A DNA stretch of 13,588 bases, from positions 1 to 13,588 of the forward strand of contig CAYZZT010000019.1 in NCBI GenBank assembly GCA_964483025.1, in the 5' to 3' direction. A model generated the notes under the pieces. The model saw only the letters and a list, made by a program, of their open reading frames with translations. It searched no databases and was not told the origin of the DNA. The translations under genes were made by a program, and so were the position numbers. Of this stretch, positions 1 to 7,800 are shown one piece after another. Within the stretch, counting starts at the first letter, position 1. Each line of letters opens with the position of its first letter. Source of the stretch: CAIZIN01 sp964483025. Lineage in GTDB: Bacteria; Patescibacteriota; Minisyncoccia; Phycocordibacterales; CAIZIN01.

Positions 1-80
1 TTTGGGAGGGGGTTTTGAGGCTGACGAGCCGAAAACTTCAGGATTTTTTAAGCTTCAAAAAATCCGTACCCGAGGAAAGT
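1..80 (-). repeat. Diverged copy of the two-hairpin repeat (family B), possibly cut by the window edge
   Basis: Positions 17-32 (GAGGCTGACGAGCCGA) match the core of the repeat units inside recO (around 4543-4558). They are followed at 41-65 by a hairpin with 9-bp arms GGATTTTTT/AAAAAATCC and a 7-nt loop, in the same relative place as the ATTTTTC/GAAAAAT hairpin of the recO copies. The sequence between the two parts has diverged. No coding region is seen in the first 345 bases: this stretch holds this repeat remnant, three single palindromic units and a terminator. Confidence 0.5.
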
Positions 81-138
81 TATAGCGAGAAAGAGGTTGG
101 GTTTTGATATTAGTCAGATAACATCAAATTAAATACGG

Positions 139-168
139 ACTTGGATCCCCGCATTCGCGAGGATGACA
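139..168 (+). repeat. Single palindromic half-unit ending in ATGACA
   Basis: This copy has the form ACTTGGATCCCCGC-ATTC-GCGAGGATGACA. The arms ATCC-CGC and GCG-GGAT pair with one mismatch around a 4-nt loop. The same unit occurs at 9797-9828 and 10797-10826. Here no reverse partner is visible. Confidence 0.75.
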
Positions 169-188
169 GAGGGATATGAATTCAGAAT

Positions 189-214
189 GGATCCTCGCAT
201 TTGCAAGGATGACA
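189..214 (+). repeat. Single palindromic half-unit ending in ATGACA (diverged)
   Basis: The form is GGATCCTCGC-ATTT-GCAAGGATGACA. It is the same design as the preceding unit, with compensating changes in the arms (ATCCT pairs with AGGAT), so pairing is kept while the bases differ. Confidence 0.65.
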
Positions 215-243
215 GAAATGCAGGGATGGCAATGTGGATGCGA

Positions 244-272
244 GACTGGATTCCCGTCTTCACGGGAATGAC
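244..272 (+). repeat. Single palindromic half-unit, ATTCCCGT-type
   Basis: GACTGG is followed by ATTCCCGT-CTTC-ACGGGAAT, a perfect 8-bp hairpin, and then GACA. This is the third forward unit in a row within 135 bases, so the array lies directly downstream of the glyS terminator and points away from it. Confidence 0.75.
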
Positions 273-295
273 AGAGGAAAAAAGGATGACAAACA

Positions 296-331
296 AAAAT
301 GAAACATTCGATACATCGAATGTTTCATTTT
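296..331. terminator. Bidirectional intrinsic terminator downstream of glyS
   Basis: A perfect 17-bp inverted repeat (296-312 with 315-331; the centre ATTCGAT-AC-ATCGAAT must open to form a real loop) ends in T-rich tracts on both strands. It starts 15 bases beyond the glyS stop codon on the minus strand. A stem of this length with T runs fits Rho-independent termination of the glyS transcript. Confidence 0.75.
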
Positions 332-345
332 TTCATTTATAACCT

Positions 346-1749
346 TTATACCTTTATCTTTAAATAATCCTTTAACCCATCAATCGCTACTCTCTCCTGC
401 TCTCCTGTATCTCTATCGCGTACTGTAACCATATTATCTTTTTCGACAGTATCGAAATCAATTGTCACACAGAAAGGTGTTCCAATTTCATCCTGTCTTC
501 GATATCTCTTTCCAATATTTCCATTATCATCAAATGCAACTCGCCCAAATTCTTTTCGAAGCGACATATATACTTCCCTCGCCTTCTCTACAAGCTGTGG
601 CTTATTTTTCAAAAGTGGAAATACAGCAACAAGTGTTGGTGCAACTTTTGGAGAAAGTTTTAAATAACACCTTGTCTCACCTCCAAGTTCATCTTCTGTA
701 TATGCACTCGTAAGCACAGCAAGAAGTGAACGCCCCACACCAAAAGAAGGTTCAATGCAATGTGCCAAAAATCTTTCTTTTGTTTCTTCTTCAAAATATG
801 ACAAATCAACTTTCGAAGATTCCGAATGACTCTTCAAATCGAAATCTGTCCTGTATGCGAGGCCATATAATTCTTTTCTGCCAAAAGGATAATCAAATTC
901 GAAATCAATTGTTCGCTCTGAATAATGAGCTCGATCCTCTGGAGCAATTTCTAATTCATGAACCATATTTCTTGGTAAACCAATATCTTCTGTAAATGAA
1001 AGCATCTCCGCCCGAAACTCTTCAAAGGCCCCTTCCCAATTTTCTGGCTTCACAAAATATTCAATTTCCATTTGCTCGAATTCTCGAACACGAAAAATAA
1101 AATCCCGTGGTGCAATTTCATTTCGAAAAGCTTTCCCTATTTGTGCCATACCAAAAGGAAGTTTTGGATGAAATGAATCTATAACATTTTTAAAATTTAC
1201 AAACATTCCCTGTGCAGTCTCGGGTCTCAAATATGAAATCGATGAATCATCTTCTATAGCCCCCATATGAGTCTTGAGCATAAGATTAAACTGCCTTGCA
1301 TCACCCAGCGGATTTCCTTCAGGACTTTTTATATTATTTTCTTTTAAAGCCTTATCCATATCAGCCACCTTCATTCCTTTTGGATCAATATTATTTGCTA
1401 GAAGTATATGATCTACTCTGTATCGTTTTTTTGTCTTCAAATCTTCTACCAATGGATCAGCAAAGGTCGCCACATGCCCTGTAGCTTTCCACACGTCTTG
1501 ATTCATAAGAATAGCAGCATCCATACCGTACATATCCTCCCTGTCGGTCACAAAGCGTTTCCACCACAAACCTTCAATATTGCGCTTCAAAGCAACTCCT
1601 AGTGGCCCATAATCCCAAGTACCAGCAAGACCTCCATATATTTCTGATCCTTGGTAAATAAAACCACGTCTCTTTGCTAGAGAAATAATTTTTTCCATTA
1701 CATTTGATGCTGAATCCATATTATTTGTATTTTCTTTGTCAGTGCTCAT
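346..1749 (-). CDS. glyS: Glycyl-tRNA synthetase (class II, single-chain dimeric type)
   Basis: Attaches glycine to tRNA-Gly in the cytoplasm using ATP. At 467 residues it has the usual length of the single-chain (alpha2) bacterial/eukaryotic-type GlyRS, not the split alpha/beta enzyme. Visible marks are the N-terminal IYGGLAGTWDYGPLG block (37-51), the YLRPETAQGMFVNF block (173-186), class II motif 2 around GKAFRNEIAPRDFIFRVREF (205-224), motif 3 EPSFGVGRSLLAVL (333-346), and a C-terminal anticodon-binding domain from about 368 with DDNGNIGKRYRRQDEIGTPF. The first ATG (1749) is used here, but M18 lies just before the conserved EKIISLAKRRGFIYQGSE block, so the first 17 residues may not be translated. 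No Shine-Dalgarno sequence and no clear -10 box were found upstream. It ends in TAA, just before the terminator at 296-331. Confidence 0.96.
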   Translation of the reverse strand: MSTDKENTNNMDSASNVMEKIISLAKRRGFIYQGSEIYGGLAGTWDYGPLGVALKRNIEGLWWKRFVTDREDMYGMDAAILMNQDVWKATGHVATFADPLVEDLKTKKRYRVDHILLANNIDPKGMKVADMDKALKENNIKSPEGNPLGDARQFNLMLKTHMGAIEDDSSISYLRPETAQGMFVNFKNVIDSFHPKLPFGMAQIGKAFRNEIAPRDFIFRVREFEQMEIEYFVKPENWEGAFEEFRAEMLSFTEDIGLPRNMVHELEIAPEDRAHYSERTIDFEFDYPFGRKELYGLAYRTDFDLKSHSESSKVDLSYFEEETKERFLAHCIEPSFGVGRSLLAVLTSAYTEDELGGETRCYLKLSPKVAPTLVAVFPLLKNKPQLVEKAREVYMSLRKEFGRVAFDDNGNIGKRYRRQDEIGTPFCVTIDFDTVEKDNMVTVRDRDTGEQERVAIDGLKDYLKIKV

Positions 1750-1824
1750 TTTTTTATTTTTTTAATTAAAAACTATTATTTTTATTATTCCTACTTACAC
1801 AAATATAAACTCCACTTTTTTCAG

Positions 1825-1878
1825 ACTGGATTCCGGACCAAGTCCGGAATGACAAGAGGTGCGGGAATGACAATGCGG
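1825..1878 (+). repeat. Single palindromic half-unit plus a partial second copy
   Basis: GACTGG is followed by ATTCCGGAC-CAA-GTCCGGAAT (a perfect 9-bp hairpin, 1830-1850) and GACA. A partial copy, GCGGGAATGACAATGCGGG, follows at 1861-1879. The repeat lies between the surface-protein gene and glyS, both on the minus strand, and its hairpin could protect or end the upstream mRNA. It has no T run, so it is not called as a terminator. Confidence 0.7.
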
Positions 1879-1928
1879 GATATATTTATTACTATTTTTA
1901 CTATCTAAACCAAAAAAAGTCAAAAAAC

Positions 1929-3851
1929 CTATGGCCTTACTCTATCATTACCCTCAATAAAACCAGAATCATTTACCAAACTAGTATTAAGAGGGCTTCT
2001 CTTATCAGACACTTGAGCATTTGAATAATTATCTTTACCAGTAAGAACTTGCTCTCCCAATAAATTTGGAATTGATTCTACTTGTGTAACACTTGGTTTC
2101 AATGTCACCTGAAAAGCAACTTCTCGCTTAGGTTTTGAAAATCCTGCTTCTGCAAACACACCACCCAAGTCCCACATCACATCACCAGTAACAGAATCAT
2201 AAGAAATTTTTTCAGACAATGGAGAAATAATATTATTCCAAGAAACATACGCCGGTAATCTAGCTACTACTTTCGCGCCCGATACATCGTTTAAATTGTT
2301 TGTTACAGTCCACACAATTGTATAAGTCGTTTCATTCTCAGCTTTGGGTGGAACTGGGCCACTATTTTCTAACGGACCAGTGTAATACAAAGCCTTGGAA
2401 GCAAGGTGCAAACCGGTCGTAAGTTTTACCACTCTTGAAATTATTGAATTAATTTGCTCTTCCACATTGTCAACAGAAACTCGTTGTGCTTTTACACCTA
2501 CATCCACTTTAAGTTGTAACGCCCCTTTTTTCATATTGCGTACAACAAAATTAAAAGAGAGTCTACCTTTGCCCCCCGGAGGTATCTCTTCAAGATTCGA
2601 AGTCTCTCTTTTATCCCATGTTATTGTATTTTGTGATGAATCAAAAAAACCATTACTAGAAACAGAGACAGTGGAAGGATCTAAAATACCTCCCGAAAAG
2701 ACAGCAATAACTTCAGCGTTTGATAATGCCTCCTGTGTATTATTTATCCAGTCAATAACGGCATTAATTGTAGTCCCTTCAGGAGATGCATACTCATCAT
2801 TTTTTGAATCATTTAATGTAAGTTCAACACCCATAAAAGATTTTTTTACAGAAATGATTTGAGAAGAGAGAGCAAGTATTGTTCCAATTTCTGTATCAAG
2901 AGAAGCAGAGGCATTCCCTAATGTAAATTTAAAATATCTATCCTCATTATTTTGTCCCTGCAAAGTACCAGATATTTTTATAGTACGAGTTTCTTTCGGA
3001 GAAAGTGTGCCTATTTTCCAAGTATCGTTTCCTAAAGACGCAGTAGGCACGGATTCTTTAAATACATATCCGAAAGGATATTCTGCTTTTAATAAAACTC
3101 CCTTCAATTCTTTGTCCGAGTTTGAAGTCACTGTAATTTCAAATGACGCCAACTGTCCAGAAGTAATTTCTTTCAAACCCTTTGTAACAATTGAAACAGG
3201 TGAAGAATTTAATACAATACTAAAAGTTTTTTCTTTTTGAAAAATTGCATTAGAGCCGGGGACACGATAGTCTATAGTTACTTTTATTTCTTGGGTACTA
3301 CCTTCTTCTCCAAAAAGGATTGACTTAAAAATCTTGTGAGTAAACTGACCAGAACTAATATTTCCAATATTTGTTCTTTCACGTTTTAAATCAAGCTGTG
3401 TCTCTGAAGCTGTTTTTGTCCCGGGCGGATAATCAACAGCAACATCAACCAACTGCAAACCAACCTTATTTCTATTTTCAATTCCCACATCGATAGAAAG
3501 CTCCTGTCCCCCACCAATCTGAATCGGGCCACCAATAATAATATTTATATTATCAGCCGAAACACTATTTCCACCTTGTATAAAGACAAAAAATGCAATG
3601 GCTATACTTAATGCAAGAAAAATAAAAGAGCCTATTAAAAATTTATAAAAAGGATTTTTTGTTCTATGTGACATATTTTTTTGATTATTCAAACTATTCT
3701 CAATATCAGAACCCAGGTCATTAATCCACTCCTTTGGCGTTTCATAATTCTTTTCTTGTAATTCATGCTTCTTATACTCAGCTTCAACCGAGTTTGCACG
3801 AGAATAAAGTTTTGATTCGAGTTTTTCTAATTTGTGTTTATCTTCAATCAT
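1929..3851 (-). CDS. Membrane-anchored protein with tandem Ig-like/DUF11-like extracellular modules
   Basis: 640 residues with no named family recognised. Residues 1-70 are charged and probably cytoplasmic, with a helical Glu/Lys-rich start. One hydrophobic segment follows (about 71-92, FLIGSFIFLALSIAIAFF). The rest is Ser/Thr/Asn-rich beta-type sequence, probably outside the cell. At least four modules can be seen: about 101-215, 222-300, 335-445 and 525-610. Several have the pattern of DUF11/CARDB-like domains (hydrophobic strand, N-x-conserved NNT/TNN turn, late W-x-LG as in MWDLGG or TWKIGTL). A structural or adhesive surface role is inference. The start is fixed by an extended -10 box (3862-3870) ending 10 bases before this ATG. 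Stop is TAG. It lies downstream of recO but has its own promoter. Confidence 0.8.
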   Translation of the reverse strand: MIEDKHKLEKLESKLYSRANSVEAEYKKHELQEKNYETPKEWINDLGSDIENSLNNQKNMSHRTKNPFYKFLIGSFIFLALSIAIAFFVFIQGGNSVSADNINIIIGGPIQIGGGQELSIDVGIENRNKVGLQLVDVAVDYPPGTKTASETQLDLKRERTNIGNISSGQFTHKIFKSILFGEEGSTQEIKVTIDYRVPGSNAIFQKEKTFSIVLNSSPVSIVTKGLKEITSGQLASFEITVTSNSDKELKGVLLKAEYPFGYVFKESVPTASLGNDTWKIGTLSPKETRTIKISGTLQGQNNEDRYFKFTLGNASASLDTEIGTILALSSQIISVKKSFMGVELTLNDSKNDEYASPEGTTINAVIDWINNTQEALSNAEVIAVFSGGILDPSTVSVSSNGFFDSSQNTITWDKRETSNLEEIPPGGKGRLSFNFVVRNMKKGALQLKVDVGVKAQRVSVDNVEEQINSIISRVVKLTTGLHLASKALYYTGPLENSGPVPPKAENETTYTIVWTVTNNLNDVSGAKVVARLPAYVSWNNIISPLSEKISYDSVTGDVMWDLGGVFAEAGFSKPKREVAFQVTLKPSVTQVESIPNLLGEQVLTGKDNYSNAQVSDKRSPLNTSLVNDSGFIEGNDRVRP

Positions 3852-3861
3852 AACAACTCAT

Positions 3862-3870
3862 ATTATATCA
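3862..3870 (-). promoter_or_regulatory. Extended -10 promoter of the surface-protein gene
   Basis: On the minus strand the sequence is TGATATAAT, a perfect TATAAT with the upstream TG of an extended -10. Ten bases separate it from the ATG at 3851, so the predicted transcript start lies about 3-4 bases before the start codon and the mRNA would be nearly leaderless. No -35 hexamer was found. A second identical core lies at 3998-4006. Confidence 0.7.
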
Positions 3871-3891
3871 CAACTAATTAACCTTTCCGTT

Positions 3892-3965
3892 TGTCATTCC
3901 TGCGGAGGCAGGAATCCAGTCTGAAAATTCTGAACTTGGATCCCCGGGAGTACCCGAGGATGACA
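3892..3965. repeat. Composite palindromic element, 74 bp, two half-units head to head
   Basis: The reverse unit TGTCATTCCTGC-GGAG-GCAGGAATCC is followed by CAGTCTGAAAATTCTGAACT and then the forward unit GGATCCCCGGGAGTACCCGAGGATGACA. The outer ends TGTCAT and ATGACA are inverted. The element at 10756-10826 has the same order, almost the same length and the same leading CCGTT. This one lies between recO and the surface-protein gene. Confidence 0.8.
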
Positions 3966-3997
3966 CTCAAAAGAGAAATAACTTACTTAGCTATCGT

Positions 3998-4006
3998 ATT
4001 ATATCA
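3998..4006 (-). promoter_or_regulatory. Second copy of the TGATATAAT extended -10, overlapping the recO stop
   Basis: The minus-strand sequence TGATATAAT starts with the TGA stop codon of recO itself (4006-4004). It reads toward the surface-protein gene and would give a leader of about 140 bases crossing the palindromic element. Whether it is active is unknown; it may only be a by-product of the 15-bp duplication. Confidence 0.4.
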
Positions 4007-4888
4007 CAACTGGGAAGCTTTTAATGCGTTGTTTATTGAGTAAATTGCTTTTTCCTTATACGAAGATACGGATTCCAAATATTCGTTATTCCACTCAATT
4101 TTATCATCACAAAGCCCTACAAAAGCTTCCTTGTGAGAATACCCCAGAAAACACAACATTCTCAAAATAAAGAGCCATTCTAATGTTTTTATTGATTTTT
4201 TCGTATATTTTTTTGCTAGGGCATTTTCACAAATTGCTTCCATGTCATCAAAGATTAACGCCTCACAACCTTCTTCGGGTACAAGACGGCATAAAAGTGA
4301 AAGAATCCTAGCAATTACGATAAACACATTTTCTTTTTCTTCATAAATCTTTACATCTAACTCTTCCTCTCCGTGTGTCATCCTCGGGTACTCCCGGGTT
4401 GAGCTTGGGGTGGGACCCGTGCTCAAAGACGGAGACTGACGAGTCGAGTCGTGGCCAAGAGATTTTTCAGCAGAAAAATACTCGTGACTCAAGTCCGCAT
4501 TTTCAGACTGTGAAGTCGGGATGGGACCCGACTGCAAGGACGGAGGCTGACGAGCCGAGTCGTGGCCAGAAGATTTTTCACCAGAAAAATACTTGTGGAT
4601 TCCCGCCTTCGCGGGAATGACAGCACGGAGTGACATTAACTCAAAATAGATATTATAAATTGGTAACGCATTTGTAATACGCCAAATATCTTTCCCTTTT
4701 ACTAAGGAAACTTCAATATATGAATACTCCTGAAGTGCATAACGAAGCTTAGAGTCCATCACTCGCACACTTTGTGCTTTAGCTTTAATCATACCAAACT
4801 CACGAGTAAAAAGAGTGACAAAATGATTCTTCTCGCCTGATGTTGAAACATCTAATACAAAAGCGTGCGTTGTGTGTTTATGATACAT
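4004..4888 (-). CDS. recO: DNA repair protein RecO with an in-frame repeat-derived insertion
   Basis: RecO works in the RecF pathway, loading RecA onto SSB-coated single-stranded DNA and annealing strands. The N-terminal OB-fold region is recognisable: HAFVLDVSTSGEKNHFVTLF followed by TREFGMIKAKAQSVR (about 8-42), then LQEYSYIEVSLVKGKDIWRITNA (52-74). The helical C-terminal part starts near 177. Residues about 89-172 are foreign: they are translated from a 247-bp palindromic element (4376-4622) that sits in frame between the OB fold and the helical domain. Without it the protein would be about 210 residues, near the family norm. No zinc-binding cysteine cluster of the C-x2-C type is visible. 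The start ATG follows the ileS stop with no gap (TAG-ATG), pointing to translational coupling in an ileS-recO operon. The family call rests mainly on the N-terminal half and on length. Confidence 0.82.
   Translation of the reverse strand: MYHKHTTHAFVLDVSTSGEKNHFVTLFTREFGMIKAKAQSVRVMDSKLRYALQEYSYIEVSLVKGKDIWRITNALPIYNIYFELMSLRAVIPAKAGIHKYFSGEKSSGHDSARQPPSLQSGPIPTSQSENADLSHEYFSAEKSLGHDSTRQSPSLSTGPTPSSTREYPRMTHGEEELDVKIYEEKENVFIVIARILSLLCRLVPEEGCEALIFDDMEAICENALAKKYTKKSIKTLEWLFILRMLCFLGYSHKEAFVGLCDDKIEWNNEYLESVSSYKEKAIYSINNALKASQL
4376..4622. repeat. 247-bp composite element inside recO: two outer palindromes enclosing two tandem family B units
   Basis: The outer ends are TGTCATCCTCGGGTACTCCCGGG (hairpin, 4376-4398) and GGATTCCCGCCTTCGCGGGAATGACA (4597-4622), inverted as in the other elements. 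Between them are two tandem units of roughly 95 bases. Read on the recO strand, each has CAC-A/G-AGTATTTTTCTG, a GAAAAAT hairpin arm, GGCCACGACTCG, CTCGTCAG, and then a hairpin such as AGTCGGG-TCCCAT-CCCGACT. The whole block is open in the recO frame and encodes repeats such as EKSSGHDSARQPPSL and EKSLGHDSTRQSPSL. Confidence 0.85.
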
Positions 4889-7800
4889 CTATAAAGATAA
4901 TTCTAATTTTATTTTTTTATCCCCGATTATTATTTCTTCACCATCTTCCCCTTCAAAAGAAACAGAGAAAAGTGAAGCAGATTTTTCAAGCTGATTTTTA
5001 TATTTTTCAATAAATACTTTTGTGGCATCATCACAAACAATAATAAGTTTTGGTTTATCTTTAGGTGTAAGGCCTTTTCTTTTTCGTAAATCTTGAATTG
5101 CACGCAAAAGCTCTCTATACTCCCCTTCTTCTTTTAATTCAGGAGTTATATTTGTGTCTAGCACTAAGATAGGTTCAATCGTTATATCAGAGACAATATT
5201 TTTTACATTCACTTCATCACGAATCAAAGAAGCATATTCATCATTTAAAACAATTTCTTCATCACCTTTCAGGGTTAAAGTTAAAAGTGGTTGCTTAACT
5301 TTTATCAATGCTTTCGATCGTGCTTCTAAAGCAAGAGAGACAATATTACGCACTTTCTCCATATCTTCGATTATTTTATTTTTTACAAAAATTCCTTTTA
5401 TTTTTTCAGAAAAAGATTCACTTTCGTTTGGCCAAACAGTAAAGTGAACACTCTCTTCATCTTCATTCCCTCGAACACCTCTGTAAATTTCTTCTGCAAT
5501 AAAAGGCATAAATGGAGCTGTAATTTGTGCAAATCGGAAAAGAATATAACGCAAAGTCACACAAGCCAAATCTTTATCTTCGCCATCTTCTTTCATTCGG
5601 TCTCTCGAACGTCTCAAATACCAGGTCGAAAGATCTTCCACAAAAGGCAGGACGGGTTTTAATGCTTGGTCAATTTCATACGCATCCATTGCTTTTGTCA
5701 CACCCTCACAGAGCTCTCTTAGACGTTCAATAATCCATCTATCTAGAACGTTAGAACTATTATTTTTCATCGGAATACCACCCTCCCCCGCATTGTCATT
5801 CCAGCGAAGGCCGGAATCCAGTCCGAAAGAATCTGAAATAGAATTTGAATGCGAGACTGGATTCCGGACCAAGTCCGGAATGACAGAGGCGGGAGATTTA
5901 TACATCTCATAAAATGAAAGAACATTTCTCATTCGAAGAATTATTTTTTTGTGAATTTCATCTACTTCTCTTTCGGCAAAATTTAAATCTTCAGAACGCA
6001 TTAGTGGAGAAGAAAGCATGTAGAAACGTACAGCATCTACACCATATTTATCAAACATAAGTGCTGGATCTGGATAATTGTTTTTTGACTTTGACATTTT
6101 TTGCCCACCTTCTGCAAGTACTGTACCCGTAGTAATCACATTTTTAAATGCAATATTATCAAAAAGCATTGCCGAAATAGCGTGGGTGTAATAAAACCAC
6201 GTTCTAGTTTGTGCAATATATTCTGCAATAAAATCTGCTGGAAAATGCGTTTTGAAAAAATCTTGATTTTCAAATGGATAATGAACTCCTGCATAAGGCA
6301 TTGATGATGATTCAAACCAACAATCCAAAACTTCTGGAATTCTTTTCATCATCCCCTGCCCACTTGGAGCCGGATATGTAATTGCATCAATATATGGTCT
6401 ATGAAAATCTAGTTCGTATAATGCATTGTGAGGAATCGGAGCAAAATCGAATTCTTTGTATTCAGCAGGCACAAGGAAATCTTTTTTCTCCTTCCATAAT
6501 TCTTCTGCTTTTACCTTATCTGCTCCCATAGCAGTCGCACACAAAGCCCAAGCTAAACTCAAATGAGTAACAAAAAGAATATTTTCACCTGAATATTTTT
6601 TATCAATTTCATAAAGAAAATCTCCCGCTCTTCTTCTTAAATCATTATGTGACTCTCCTTCTGGTACCGGCTTTTCTAGCATTTCTTCAAATGATGAATA
6701 ATACTCTTGATATGAAGAAAAATCTTTCATATCAAAAATACCCAAATTCATCTCTCCAATACGGGCATCATAAATAATCTCTTCCTTTGAAACACCATTT
6801 GCTTCAGCAATAATTTCTGCCGTTTCTTTTGTTCGCACAAAAGGTGAAGAAATAATTTTTGTAATCTTCTTATCGCTCAAACTCAAAGCAACCTTAAAAA
6901 CATCATCTTTACCCTTTGGAGTTAGGTGGTGTGGATTATCAACTTTTGAGCTCAGAATATTTAAAATGTTCTGTTCTCCTTCCCCGTGTCGCATCACGAA
7001 ATATTTATTCGTAGATTTTGTTCTACCTTTAATATCATCGAGTGAGCCCAGTACTTCGAGCTCTTTTGTTTCTGTGCCTTTCCAAATTGGAAGTGGTGTA
7101 GCCCAAAAACGATTCCTTGAAATATTCCAATCTGGAGCATTTTCCATCACATTTTTAAATCTTCCCTCTTTTAAATGTGAAGGTATCCAGTTTACTTTTT
7201 CATTTAATTTCAAAAACTTTTCTTTTGAAGATTGAACATTAATAAACCATGCAGGAATTGCATAATAATAAAGCGGAGTTTCACAACGATAACAATGTGG
7301 ATACAAGTGAATTAATTTTTCCTTTTCAAAAAGTTTTCCATTATGAGCTAAATATTTAATTATTTCAATATCAGCACTTTGATGTTTATTTGGTTCTTCT
7401 TTTGTATCTGCTGGCTTCACAAGTTGCCCTGCAAAATCTATAACTTCTGGTTTAAATTTACCGGTGCCGTCTACATGATGAATAATCGGCAAATTATTTG
7501 TTTTTGCCAAACGTAAGTCGTCTTCACCAAAAGCAGGAGCTATATGCACAATACCAGTTCCATCAGTAGTTGTTACAAAATCTCCAGCATAAATTTTCCA
7601 GCCGTTTTCCTTGTTTTTTATTTCAATATCCTTGTAATAATCAAAAATAGGTTCATATGATTTTCCAATAAGTTCAGAACCTTTGAAGGTTCTAAGAATT
7701 TTAAAATTTGTTTTAAATACTTTTTCAACTAGCGTACTTGCCACAATATATGTGTTACCAGGAACCTCACCTTCGACTTCCACATAGTCCAAGTCTGGAT

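Larger units (their letters stand above)
3861..4011. repeat. 15-bp direct duplication (3861-3875 and 3997-4011) flanking a palindromic element
   Basis: TATTATATCACAACT occurs twice in the same orientation, 136 bases apart. It carries the extended -10 box of the downstream gene in one copy and the recO stop codon in the other. The composite palindromic element 3892-3965 lies between the two copies. The duplication could be a target-site or repair duplication, but the element does not abut either copy. Confidence 0.7.

Noticed and set aside
1..345. A coding gene in the first 345 bases
   Set aside because: No frame with protein-like composition was found; the stretch is explained by repeats and the glyS terminator.
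4004..4888. TGA recoded as glycine (code used by Gracilibacteria/SR1)
   Set aside because: recO ends sensibly at TGA, with read-through adding only a few residues. No other gene needs an internal TGA, and glycine codons at conserved sites are normal.
6421..7006. A separate phosphoglycerate mutase gene or an assembly chimera within ileS
   Set aside because: The frame is continuous at both junctions, base composition looks the same as around it, no start or stop separates it, and the synthetase motifs resume at the expected place. Reads are still needed for proof.
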